From the NCBI RefSeq assembly GCF_009905375.1, contig NC_133648.1, forward strand, positions 24,359,884 through 24,423,883: a DNA stretch of 64,000 nucleotides. Reading direction: 5' to 3'. Origin of the DNA: Apium graveolens (Eukaryota > Streptophyta > Magnoliopsida > Apiales > Apiaceae). The notes below the pieces were generated by a model. That model worked only from the letters and a program-made list of their open reading frames with translations. It was not told the DNA's origin and made no database searches. How positions within the stretch are numbered: the stretch's first letter is position 1; each line of letters opens with the position of its first letter. Position numbers and translations under genes: made by a program. Shown one piece after another: positions 37,104 through 47,154 of this stretch.

Positions 37104-38767
37104 GTTGTCTCCATCACATTTTCTGATGCTCCTCCCGTAGTTATGCTCTTTGAGAGTTCAGAATATGAGTTGGATCCATCCGGATTTGAAGAATCAGAGT
37201 TTCCAGAATTATCATAATTTTTCTCATCAGAACTTGATGAATAAGAACTTGAAGAGCCAGTGACAGGTTCTGATGCTTCTTGAGAGTCTTGAGTTGTGGT
37301 AGGATCTTCAGCTTGCTCCCCCTGGACAGGTGCATTTTCCTTTGGAGTAGTTACCACAGTTTCAATGACGTCAGAATTTACAGGATAATGATTTAGACCA
37401 TCAGAATTTACAGAATCAGAATTTAAATCTTCATTTTCAAATCTCAGCTGATCATGATCATTGAAATCTTCAATTCCAATAATCTTTTTATCATCAAAAG
37501 ATACATTGATAGATTGCATGATAATCCTTCTTCATAAATTGTAGACTGTGAAGGCTTTTGTGGAAAGTGGATATCCAACAAAAATTTCTTCATCAGCTTT
37601 TAGATCAAATTTTGACAGTTGTTCAGGATGAGTCTTAAGAACAAAACACTTGCATCCAAATACATGAAAATATTTCAGATTTGGCTTCTTTTTCTTCACC
37701 ATCTCATATGGTTTTTTTCCATACTTGTTGATTAGAGTTGAATTCTGAGTAAAACAAGCAGTCTGCACAGCTTCAGTCCAAAAATAGGTTAGAAGCTTTG
37801 CTTCATCAAGCATAGTTCTTGCAGCTTCAATGAGAGTCTTGTTCTTTCTTTCTACAACTCCATTTTGCTGTGGAGTTCCAGGTACAGAAACTTCCTGTTT
37901 GATTCCATGCTCTTTGCAGAACTCTTCCATGATTGAATTCTTGAACTCAGTACCATTATCACTCCTTATGATTTTAACAAAATCTTTGACCAATTTATCC
38001 AGCTGTTTGACATGATCAGTTAGAGTAGATGCAGTTTCAGTCTTCTTGTGCAAGAAATATACCCAGGTGTGTCTTGTGAACTCATCCATTATAACCATAG
38101 CATATTTATTCTTTGCAATGGACATGACATTGACTGGACCAAATAGATCAATATGTAGTAAGTGATAAGGCTCAAGAATTGAGGATTCAGTCTTGCTCTT
38201 GAAAGAAGATTTTCTTTGTTTTTTCTTTTGACATGAATCACAAAGGCCATCAGGAGCAAATACTGACTTTGGCAGTCCTCTCACAAGATCTTTCTTTACA
38301 AGCTCATTTATATTGTTGAAATTTAAATGAGAGAGTTTCTTATGCCAATTCCAGCTTTTTTCAATTGATGCTCTACTCAACAGATAGATTGCAGAACCAT
38401 CAGAACTTGTTGAAAGTCTGGCTTCATATATGTTACCATGCCTGTAACCTTTCAGAACTACTTTTCCTGTAGAATTACTTACAACTTCACAGTGTTCTTC
38501 AAAGAAATCCAAATGATAACCTTTGTCACAGATTTGACTCACGCTTAGCAGATTGTGTTTAAGTCCTGAGACAAGAGCTACTGATTCAATGATGACATTC
38601 CCAAGATTGATATTGCCATATCCCAGAGTTTTTTCCATGTTGCCATCTCCATAAGAAACTCCCGGGTCAGCTTTCTCCACAAAGTCTGACAGCAGGGCTT
38701 TATTTCCAGTCATATGTCCTGAACATCCACTGTCAAGAACTATGATGTTTTTCCTGTTGCCCTGCAA
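37022..38767 (-). pseudogene. pol: Element E protease-integrase and acidic linker
   Basis: 411 open codons, then a TGA at about 37532 and 165 more codons in the same frame. Protease active site VLDSG has Asp at residue 12. The integrase zinc domain has His 142 and 147 and Cys 176 and 179; the core has Asp 207 (HIDLFG), Asp 270 (RSDNGTEF) and Glu 306 (VVERKN), 35 residues between the last two. So catalytic residues are intact and the first stop lies after the core. The linker towards RT is rich in Ser/Asp/Asn and built from TTCTGAT-type DNA repeats. A frameshift near 37100 separates it from RT. Confidence 0.85.
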
Positions 38768-39781
38768 TCACAAAGACCACTATTGGTTAGTTTTAAGGAT
38801 CCAGACTTGTTTGGATCCTTTGGTCTTTTTAAGTTTGTTAGCATTTGTAGCGGATTTAGTTTCAAAGTTTATGCTAACATGTTGTTTATCATAATTTATA
38901 TCAGACTTTGCATCAGACTTTACACTAGAAGGAATTAAGGTAACTTTCTTCAAAGAAGGTTTTATTTGATACTACATAGTACAGACTATGATATTCCTTA
39001 CAAGTATAAATGGAATGACATAAACTACCACAATGAAAACAAGGATTTTGTGGTTTAAACCTATCAGACTGACTCTTAACTCCTGATTTAGGAGGTAAAG
39101 AGTTTATATCTTTATTTTTTCTGCAAAAAGAAGCAAGATGGTTAGAGTTTCCACATTTATAACATTTTTTGTAGGAGCATTAGGAACAGACATATAATTA
39201 TTGCTTTTATTCACACCTTCCTTTCTATTCCTATTTTTCCTAGCTTCCTTTACCTTGTTGACATTCCTAATCTCTTTCAGCTTATACTTAAGCTGCTTCT
39301 TTGTCATTAATCCTATGTTAACTTTAGCTGGTTTATCCTATTTTAATTTGTCAGAAGTTGACTTTTCTTTGACTTATGTCCTAGATTCTTTCATCTTTTC
39401 AGAATCAGACTTTACAGTTTTAGCTACAAAGTTAACAGGATTTACCTTTGGCTTAACAGTCTGTTTTACAATAATTGGCTTAATTTGAACAGTTTATTTC
39501 TCACTTTTATCATCTCCATAACCTAAGCCCTCTTTCCAGTTTCCACTACTTAGCAAATTCTGAGTTGTTCTGCCAGAGTTAGTCCAAGTTCTGATAATCT
39601 CTCTTTCCTTTTCTAACTCAGTTTTTAGAGATTCATTCATTTTTAGCACTTCATCTCTAACATAAAAGGCATCATCTCTTTCTTTCTGAGTTTGATGGAA
39701 CGTAACTAACTCTTTTTCTAAATAATCATTTCTCTTTTTAAAAGCAAGATTTTCATATATTAATCTTTCACATGTTAAAGT
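38768..39781 (-). pseudogene. gag: Element E gag-pol junction with zinc knuckles
   Basis: A decayed C-terminal gag region. Around 39160-39120 the minus strand encodes CYKCGNSNHLASFC, and around 39040-38995 CFHCGSLCHSIYTC, both CX2CX4HX4C zinc knuckles that bind RNA. The first is out of frame with the ORF at 39307-39104, so there is a 1-base shift. Several stops occur between 39781 and 39310. Confidence 0.7.
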
Positions 39782-41104
39782 CTAATCTCTATAACTAATA
39801 AACATGGTTTTAAGATATAATCTCAACTCAGTAATATCATCAGTATGAAAGGCATAAGTTGTTTGAGGTACCTTCAATTCAGCAGTCTCAGGGCTGCTAT
39901 CAACAATTGCCATCAAGGCATAGTTCACCTCATCTTCATAATCTGAAGTGTCTGTCCAGCTTTTTTTCTTTGTGACAAGTGCCTTGCCTTTGTCACTTTT
40001 TCCTTTCTTGCAGTCAGGAGATATGTGGCCTCTTTCACCACAATTGTAGCATTTGACATTTGAGTTGTCACCTTTGGCAGACTTTCTGAACCCTTTCTTA
40101 TCAGAACTTCCAGCTTTCTTGGAAAACTTCTTGCCCTTTCTGAACTTCATTTAGGCAATCTTTGTGATACCCTTCACCATAAGAGCACACAGTTGCATCA
40201 TCTCTGCATCTGCATCCATTTCAGGTAAACTTTCAGTTTCTGAATCATCATCATCAAAATATGATGACTCTGAATCAGACTTTATGATGAGAGCCTTTCC
40301 TTTGTTCCTTTTTGAGGCATCCACTTTAGGAGATTCCTCCTCAGCTTTAAGAGCAACTGTCCTTGACTTTCTTCCATGCCTCTTGCTCCTTTGATCCATC
40401 TCAAGTTCATAAGTTTTGAGCATACCATAAATTTCATCAAGATTAGTTTCAGTAAGGTCATAGTTGTCTCTTATGGTAGTAGACTTCAAATCCCAATTTT
40501 CAGGAAGAGCTAAAAGGAATTTTAGATTTGAATCTTCAAGATCATATTCCTTGTCCACCAGTGACAGATCATTCAAAAGTTTGACAAACCTGTCATATAA
40601 TTCAGTTAATGACTCATTAGCTTTTGAGTCAAAGTGTTCATACTCTTGAGTGAGTATAGTCCTCCTATTCTTTTTGATTGCATCAGTTCCCTGGCACCTT
40701 GTTTCCAAAGCATCCCATATCTCCTTTGCAGTCTTGCAATTAATTACCCTGTTTGACATGACATTATCAATGGCACTATACAACAAATGCCTTACCCTTG
40801 TATCCTTGGCAATAGATGAGATATCTTCAGTTGTGTACTCACTTTTCTCCTTAGGCATGGTCTTTACTGGTTGATCAGCACCTACAACAGAGAGCTTGGT
40901 TGGCTTATGTAGTCCTTCATTAATTCTGTCAAGGTATTCTGGATCTGTAGCTTCCAGAAACATAGCCATCTTCACTTTCCATATGGGATACTCAGAAGGT
41001 CTCAGTATGGGAACCCTAATAGTCTCATATCGACTATGGGTTTGGGTGTTTTGAGTTTCTTGAGTTTTGGTGGGCTTGGTTGGAGTTTGTGTTTCTTCAG
41101 ACAT
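39782..41104 (-). pseudogene. gag: Element E gag
   Basis: Starts at ATG 41104 (MSEETQTPTKPTKTQ), a little downstream of the primer site; an upstream in-frame TTG at 41143 overlaps the primer-site leader and is unlikely. Copia gag motifs: YPIWKVKM, LTQEYEHFDS, LLALPENWDL, an acidic Ser/Asp stretch, then a zinc knuckle CYNCGERGHISPDC. One in-frame TAA (40151-40153) falls between the capsid part and the zinc knuckle, where C reads through with Phe. Frame then runs to 39782. Apart from that stop the protein closely parallels C's gag. Confidence 0.85.
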
Positions 41105-41143
41105 GATTGTTTGGATCTTTACTGTATGTGTGTTAACAGACAA

Positions 41144-41155
41144 GCTCTGATACCA
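41144..41155 (-). other. Primer-binding site of element E
   Basis: Reverse complement TGGTATCAGAGC, complementary to initiator Met tRNA, two bases from the LTR. Confidence 0.9.
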
Positions 41156-41157
41156 CT

Positions 41158-41707
41158 TGTTAGGTCACACAACACTGTAGAAGGGGGTTGAATACAGTGT
41201 TTATACAATCAAATCGATTTAACACAAGTATGTAACAAAGTTCAAGTACATTGAATAAACTCTGTTACAATATAAACGGTTGTTCTCTCTCAGTGATGAA
41301 CAAATATCACTAAGAGCTGTTAGGTTACAATGTATAATATTCTCGATAATGATAACACTTATAGTGTAAACCCTAAGCCTGTGTTTATATACTACACAGT
41401 TACAAGATATATTCTAATTGATATGGAATACAATTCTGTCTCCTAAAATATATCAATCAGATATTTTCTACAAGTCTTCTAGTCTTCTAACTCTTTCCAT
41501 GCTTATCTTCTTTTGTTTTAGTTCAGATCTTCTACTGTAAATCAACTTCCTTCCTTATATGAAAGTCTTCCCGCACTTAAGTTCTGATATGACCTTAAGT
41601 TCTGATATTAAGTTCTGACTTCCAGTAATTCCTGATTTGTCATGTTGTTAATTTCCGAAAACTAAACACAAATTAAATTAGACATGACATCTCAAATATA
41701 TCTGACA
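41158..41707 (-). repeat. Element E 5' LTR, intact
   Basis: A 550-bp LTR whose minus strand starts TGTCAGATATATTTG and ends CCTAACA. It has an antisense TATA box (TTTATATA, 41394-41401). U3 carries a tight run of AAGTTCTGA motifs at about 41578-41620. It serves as the reference for rebuilding the split 3' LTR. Confidence 0.9.
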
Positions 41708-41943
41708 TACTCTCTCGAAAGGATGAACAAATATCCTTGAGAGCTGCTAGGTTATGCAAAAGATATAACAATGTCACAATGCTTCTAGCATGAACCTAAT
41801 CTGTGCTTTATATAGAGCACAACTACACAATGTATCCTATTCTATCAACAATAAGGAAACCTATACAATTGCTTCTGAGATAAAGTCCTTCACCGCCTTG
41901 AGTTCATGTTTCCTTTTCTTTATCGAAGATTAACTGATGTGAC
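41708..41943 (-). repeat. Element B 5' LTR, continuation
   Basis: Sequence such as CTCTCGAAAGGATGAACAAAT and CTTTATATAGAGCACAAC (antisense TATA region) fits an LTR of the same general type, continuing 4632-4755 after removal of element E. It is cut at 41943 by C; GTGAC (41939-41943) is the probable target duplicate of C. Confidence 0.65.
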
Positions 41944-42560
41944 TGTTAGATATATTTGTGATGTCATGGCTAATATAATTTGTGTTTAAGTTTTCAGATC
42001 TTACTTAATAGAACAAATCAGTACTTAACTGGAAATCAATACTTATACTGAAGTCAGGACTTAAGATATCAGAACTTAAGTCATCAGAACTTAAGTTATC
42101 AGGAGATATTTATCAAGAGATAATATCAGGACTTAAGGAGACTTTCAGATAAGGCAGACGGCTGATTGAAAGGAAAGAAGATCAAGACAAACGCAAGAAG
42201 AAATATGCATGGAGAAGGAATTCTATGAAGAATAGAATACGTGGAAGAAAAGATAACTGATTGATATTTTAGGAAGCAGAATTATATTTCATATTATTTA
42301 GAACATTATCTTGTAACTGTGTAGTATATAAACACAAGCATAGGGTTTACACTATATGTGTTATCTTAATTGAAATCATTATTCTTTGTAACCCTAGCAG
42401 CCCTCGTGATAATTTGTTCATCACTGAGAGAGAACAGTTCTTTGTAACAGAGTTTATTGTGTTGAATAAAATCTGTGTTCTGTTACTTGAGTTCTTATAT
42501 TCGATTTGATTGTAGTAAACACTGTATTCAACCCCCTTCTACAGTGTGTGTGACCTAACA
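41944..42560 (+). repeat. Element C 5' LTR
   Basis: 617 bp, TGTTAGATATATTTGTGATG to CCTAACA. TATATAAA at 42325-42332. U3 holds repeated TCAGAACTTAAG blocks (about 42070-42105). Confidence 0.9.
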
Positions 42561-42562
42561 AG

Positions 42563-42574
42563 TGGTATCAGAGC
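42563..42574 (+). other. Primer-binding site of element C
   Basis: TGGTATCAGAGC, two bases after the LTR, complementary to initiator Met tRNA. Confidence 0.9.
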
Positions 42575-42616
42575 AGATCTGTTAACACACATACAGTTTA
42601 AGATCCAAAAACAATC

Positions 42617-43978
42617 ATGTCTGAAACAGAAACTCCAACCAAGCCCACCAAAACTCAAGAACCTCCGAAAACCATAACCCATAGTCGATATGAGACTATG
42701 AGAGTTCCCATGTTGAAACCTTCTGAGTATTCCATATGGAAAGTAAAGATGGCTATGTTTCTGGAAGCTACAGATCCAGAATATCTCGACAGGATTTATG
42801 AAGGACCACATATGCCAACCAAACTCTCTGTGGAAGTTGCAGGTCAGCCAGCAAAGTCTGTACCAAAGGAGAAAAGTGATTACATTGCTGAAGATATCTC
42901 ATCGATTGCAAAGGACGCAAAGGTAAGACACTTGCTACATAGTGCCATTGATAATGTCATGTCAAACAGGGTAATTCAATACAAGACTGCAAAAGAGATA
43001 TGGGATGCTTTGGAAACAAGGTTTCTGGGAACTGATTCAATCAAGAAGAACAGGAAGACTATACTCACTCAAGAGTATGAGCACTTTGAATCAAAGCCTG
43101 ATGAGTCATTAACTGATTTATATGACAGATTTGTCAAACTCTTGAATGATTTGTCACTAGTTGACAAAGAGTATGATATTGAAGATTCAAATCTTAATTT
43201 CCTGTTAGCTCTTCCTGAAAGATGGGATTTGAAGGCCACAATAATAAGAGACAACTATAATCTTGATGAAACAACTCTTGATGAAATTTATGGGATGCTC
43301 AAGACTCATGAACTTGAGATGGAACAAAGAAGCAAGAGGAATGGAAGAAAGTCAAGGACAGTTGCCTTTGTGGCTGAGGAGGAAAGTCCCAAAGTTGCTG
43401 CCTCAAAGAAAGGCAAGGGAAAAGCTCTCATAACAAAGTCTGATACTGAGTCATCAAGTTCTGATAGTGATGATGACTCAGAAACTGAGAGTATACCAGA
43501 GATGGACCCTGATGAGGAGATGATGAAGCTGTGTGCTCTTATGGTGAAAGGAATCACAAAGATTGCATTCAGGAAATTCAGAAGAGGAAAGAAGTTTTCC
43601 AGGAAAGGTGCAAGTTCTGATAAGAAAAGTTTTAGAAGATCTGAAGGCAAAGGAGGAAAGTCTGACAGAGGAGATTACTCAAATGTTAAATGCTACAATT
43701 GTGGTGAGAAAGGCCACATATCTCCTGATTGCAGAAAAGGGAAGAGTGACAAAGGCAAGGCTCTTGTCACAAAGAAGATAAGCTGGTCAGATGCTTCAGA
43801 TTCTGAGGATGAGGAAAACTATGCCTTGATGGCAAATACTGATAGCAGTTCTGATACTACTGACTTAAGGGTACCTCAAACTACTTATGCCTTTCATACT
43901 GATAATATTACTGAGTTGAGAAGATATCTTAAAACCATGTTCATTAGTTATAAAGATCAAAATTTATCTTGCTTATAA
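42617..43978 (+). CDS. gag: Element C gag polyprotein
   Basis: 453 codons open from the ATG 42 bases after the primer site. N-terminal Pro/Thr/Lys-rich start, IWKVKMAMFLEATDPEYLDR block (about residues 36-60), central capsid part with LTQEYEHF and LLALPERWDL, an acidic Ser/Asp stretch (about 275-300), a basic patch, and a zinc knuckle CYNCGEKGHISPDC from about residue 359. Gag builds the cytoplasmic particle and packages RNA. It ends prematurely at QNLSCL: in E, homologous sequence continues towards a second knuckle, and in C a frameshift creates this stop. Probably still translatable as a capsid-like protein; whether expressed is unknown. Confidence 0.8.
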   Translation: MSETETPTKPTKTQEPPKTITHSRYETMRVPMLKPSEYSIWKVKMAMFLEATDPEYLDRIYEGPHMPTKLSVEVAGQPAKSVPKEKSDYIAEDISSIAKDAKVRHLLHSAIDNVMSNRVIQYKTAKEIWDALETRFLGTDSIKKNRKTILTQEYEHFESKPDESLTDLYDRFVKLLNDLSLVDKEYDIEDSNLNFLLALPERWDLKATIIRDNYNLDETTLDEIYGMLKTHELEMEQRSKRNGRKSRTVAFVAEEESPKVAASKKGKGKALITKSDTESSSSDSDDDSETESIPEMDPDEEMMKLCALMVKGITKIAFRKFRRGKKFSRKGASSDKKSFRRSEGKGGKSDRGDYSNVKCYNCGEKGHISPDCRKGKSDKGKALVTKKISWSDASDSEDEENYALMANTDSSSDTTDLRVPQTTYAFHTDNITELRRYLKTMFISYKDQNLSCL

Positions 43979-46010
43979 AAAAGAGGAATGATTATTGAGA
44001 AAAAGAGTTAGTCATGTTCCATCAATCTCAGAAAGATAGAGATGATGCCTTTTATGTTAGGGATGAAGTGCTAAAAATGAATGAATCTCTAAGAACTGAG
44101 TTATAAAAGGAAAGAGAGATTATCAGGACTTGGACTAACTTTGGTAGAGCAACTCAGGATATTCTTTGTAGTGGAAACTGGAAAGAGGGCTTAGGTTATA
44201 GAGATGATAAGAACAGTAAGGGAACTGTAGAAACTGAGCCTATAGTTGTTAAATAAAAACCAAAGGTAAATCCTGTTAAGTTTGTAACTGCAAAGACTGA
44301 TATTGAGAAATCAGAAGTTAAGGAGAAATTAACTTCTGACAAACCTAAACATGATAAGCCAACTGAAGTTAACATAGGCTTAATGACTAAGAAGCAGCTT
44401 AAGCATAAGCTGAAAGAGGTTAAAAATGTAAACAAGGTAAAGCTACCTAGGAAAAATAGGAATGGAAAGGAAGGTGTGAACAAAAGTAACAATTATAAGC
44501 CTGTTCCTAATGCTCCTAGAAAAATATGTCATAACTGTGGAAATTATAACCATCTGGCTTCTTTTTGCAGGAAGAATAAGAACATAAACTCCTTACCTTC
44601 AAAATCAGGAGTTAAGAGTCAGTCTGTTAGATATAAGCCACAAAATCCTCGTTTTCATTGTGGTAGTTTATGGCATTCCATTTATACTTGTAAGGAATAT
44701 CATAGTCTTTAATATGATTATTATCAAATAAAACCTTCTTTAAAGAAAGTTAGCATTATTCTTTCTAGTGTAAGTTCTGATGCAAAGTCTGATATTGTAA
44801 ATTCTGATAAGAAAACTGTTAACATAAACTCTGATGCTAAGTCCGCTGCAAATGTTAACAAACTTAATAAGACCAAAGGATCCAAGCAAGTCTGGGTCCT
44901 TAAAACTATTCATTAGTGGTCTTTGTGATTGCAGGGAAACAGGAAGAACATCCTAGTTCTGGACAGTGGATGTTCAGGACATATGACTGGAAATAAAGCC
45001 CTGCTATCAGACTTTGTGGAGAAAGCTGGCCCAGGTGTTTCTTATGGAGATGGCAATATGGGAAAACTCTGGGATATGGAAATATCAATCTTGGGAATGT
45101 CATCATTGAAAAAGTAGCTCATGTCTCAGGACTCAAACACAATCTGCTGAGTGTGAGTCAAATCTGTGACAGAGGTTATCATGTGGATTTCTTTGAAGAA
45201 CACTGTGAAGTTGTAAGCAAATCTACAGGCAAAGTTGTTCTGAAGGGATACAGGCATGGTAACATTTATGAAGCCAAGCTTTCAACAAGTACTGATGGTT
45301 CTGCAATCTGTCTGTTAAGTAGAGCATCAATTGAAGAAAGCTGGAATTGGCACAAGAAACTCTCTCATTTAAATTTCAATAATATAAATGAACTAGTCAA
45401 GAAAGATCTTGTGAGAGGACTGCCAAAATTAGTATTTGCTCCTGATGGCCTTTGTGTTTCTTGTCAGAAGGAAAAATAAAGAAAATCTTCATTCAAGAGC
45501 AAGACTTAATCATCAATTCTTGAGCCTTATCACCTACTACATGTTGATCTATTTGGTCCAGTGAATGTCATGTCTATTGCAAAGAAGAAATATGTTATGA
45601 TCATAGTGGATGAGTTCACCAGATACACATGGGTGTATTTCTTGCACACAAAAAGTGAAACTGCATCTATCTTGATTGATCATGTCAAATAACTGGATAA
45701 ATTGGTCAAAGACTCTGTGAAAATCATAAGGAGTGATAATGGCACTGAGTTTAAGAATTTGATCATGGAAGAGTTCTGCAAAGACCATGGAATAAAGCAG
45801 GAATTCTCTGCTCCTGGGACTCCACAGCAAAATAGAGTTGTTGAAAGAAAGAATAGAACTCTTATTGAAGCTGCATGAACTATGCTTGATGAGGCAAAGT
45901 TATCAACCTACTTTTGGGCTGAAGCTGTGCAGACTATTTGTTTTACTTAGAATGCAACACTTATCAACAAGCATGGAAAAACACCATATGAGATGGTGAA
46001 GAAAAAGAAG
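43979..46010 (+). pseudogene. pol: Element C nucleocapsid tail, protease and integrase 5' part
   Basis: Contains zinc knuckle CHNCGNYNHLASFC (about 44530) and a second one whose first Cys is Arg (RFHCGSLWHSIYTC, about 44650; E keeps Cys). Protease VLDSG lies near 44955, with a frameshift near 45060. The integrase zinc domain follows (HKKLSH near 45353) and then the core (VDLFGP near 45545; RSDNGTEF near 45730; VVERKN near 45840). Stops: TAA 45477-45479, TAA near 45690, TGA near 45876, TAG near 45948, mostly at former Gln or Arg codons. Element D interrupts it after lysine codons at 46010; the 3' part is at 58551. Confidence 0.85.
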
Positions 46011-47094
46011 TGTTAGGAATATGTGTATTAGTTTGATGATAAGATAAACAAAACACTTAAGTAGAAATCTAGTGTTTGTAGCCTCAACGGATAAGACCAT
46101 CTTGTCTATCCGTTGAAGGAGTAGCTTTACTTAGCAATAAGTTTAGTATTGTAGCACATTTCATTCTCTGGATTCAAGTTGTAATTCTTAGATGTTGTAG
46201 GAAATTATCAGTCATGTTGACTACTAATGGATATGCAAATAGGAGGGCTAATTGTAAATATTTCATGCCTTGTAATTTTGTATAAGTGAAGAAGTATCAA
46301 TGGATATTGAAGACCTTCAACGGATAAGAAACAAAGCTTCAACGGATGTCTCTAATGCTTCAACGAATAAGTGCTTCAACGGATAAAGACTTCAACTGAT
46401 AATGCATCAACGGATAAAGCTTCAACGGATAAAGCCTCAACGGATAAGGCGTCAACGGATGAAAGCTTCAACGGATGCTTAGTTCATTAGCAGTTGATAG
46501 TGATAATTCACAAGCTGACAGAGGCACATGGGTTGACAGAGACAAACTGGAATGTGGAAGCCTCTAGGAGGAATTAAGAAAATGCAGCATTTCTATTCTG
46601 ATGCAAACAAGGGAGTATTCAAAGATTCACAGATTATCCTAGATTGTATTGGATAGAGAAATGAAGAAGAAACATGTGAAGAATCTTTTTAATTGTATTT
46701 TACAGTTTTGTCTTCACTTGTAAACTTGGTGATATATAAACCAAGTAGCAGCTAGTAATTAGAAGAGAATTTTCCAGAGCTGTTTAGAAATATCCAGAGA
46801 GAAAATCATCTAGTTTGTACTAGGAAGCAGCTGTGATTTAATTCTTTGAATCACAGATTTTCTGAAATAACACATCTCTGGTGGAACAACAAATCCACCA
46901 GAAAAGTTTTTAAGTTCTTTGTGTTCTTTACATTTGTGTTTGAATATATATCTGTCTGTATTAGCTTCAAGCAATTCACACACTTGTTCTCAAAAACACT
47001 TAGCCTTAGAAACTGTTCAAAACTTGAAAAAGTTTTGAGATTTACATTCAACCCCCCTTCTGTAAATCTCATTGTTAGTCCACTGGGAATAACA
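46011..47094 (+). repeat. Element D 5' LTR
   Basis: 1084 bp, TGTTAGGAATATG to GGGAATAACA. TATATAAA at 46733-46740. It holds about 10 exact CAACGGAT/ATCCGTTG copies: an inverted pair at 46084-46116 (13-base loop) and a cluster at 46296-46478 in one orientation. These sit upstream of the TATA box, where enhancers are expected. CAACGG fits the plant MYB consensus YAACKG (inference). Confidence 0.9.
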
Positions 47095-47096
47095 AT

Positions 47097-47108
47097 TGGT
47101 ATCAGAGC
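47097..47108 (+). other. Primer-binding site of element D
   Basis: TGGTATCAGAGC, two bases after the LTR; iMet tRNA priming. Confidence 0.9.
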
Positions 47109-47154
47109 AAGCTCTTAACATACAAAGAGTTTAAAGATCTATTCTGCTAACATC

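Larger units (their letters stand above)
4756..41707 (-). mobile_element. Element E: complete SIRE-type copia element carrying three gypsy insertions
   Basis: Reads from the 5' LTR (41707-41158) through primer site, gag, protease-integrase, reverse transcriptase, spacer and third ORF to a polypurine tract and 3' LTR. The 3' LTR survives as three pieces (26225-26103, 11977-11700, 4930-4756) separated by G2 and G1. The third ORF is split by solo LTR G3. After removing the three inserts E is roughly 11-12 kb. The LTRs differ by about 5-6% in the 125 bp I compared by eye. E is dead: gag has a stop, pol has frameshifts, and the RNase H domain is deleted. Confidence 0.85.

Noticed and set aside
41708..41943. 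Unique host DNA between elements E and C
   Set aside because: Its CTCTC...GAACAAATATC and TATATAGAGC blocks resemble copia LTRs, and it joins 4632-4755 once E is removed, so it is better read as the rest of element B's LTR.
45549..46100. Minus-strand ORFs repeated at 56987-57538
   Set aside because: Antisense shadows of the integrase fragment and LTR start; they recur only because that segment is duplicated.
46296..46478. CRISPR-like array of short repeats
   Set aside because: The repeats are 8-10 bases with irregular 6-25 base gaps inside a plant LTR; no cas genes, and repeat and spacer sizes do not fit.
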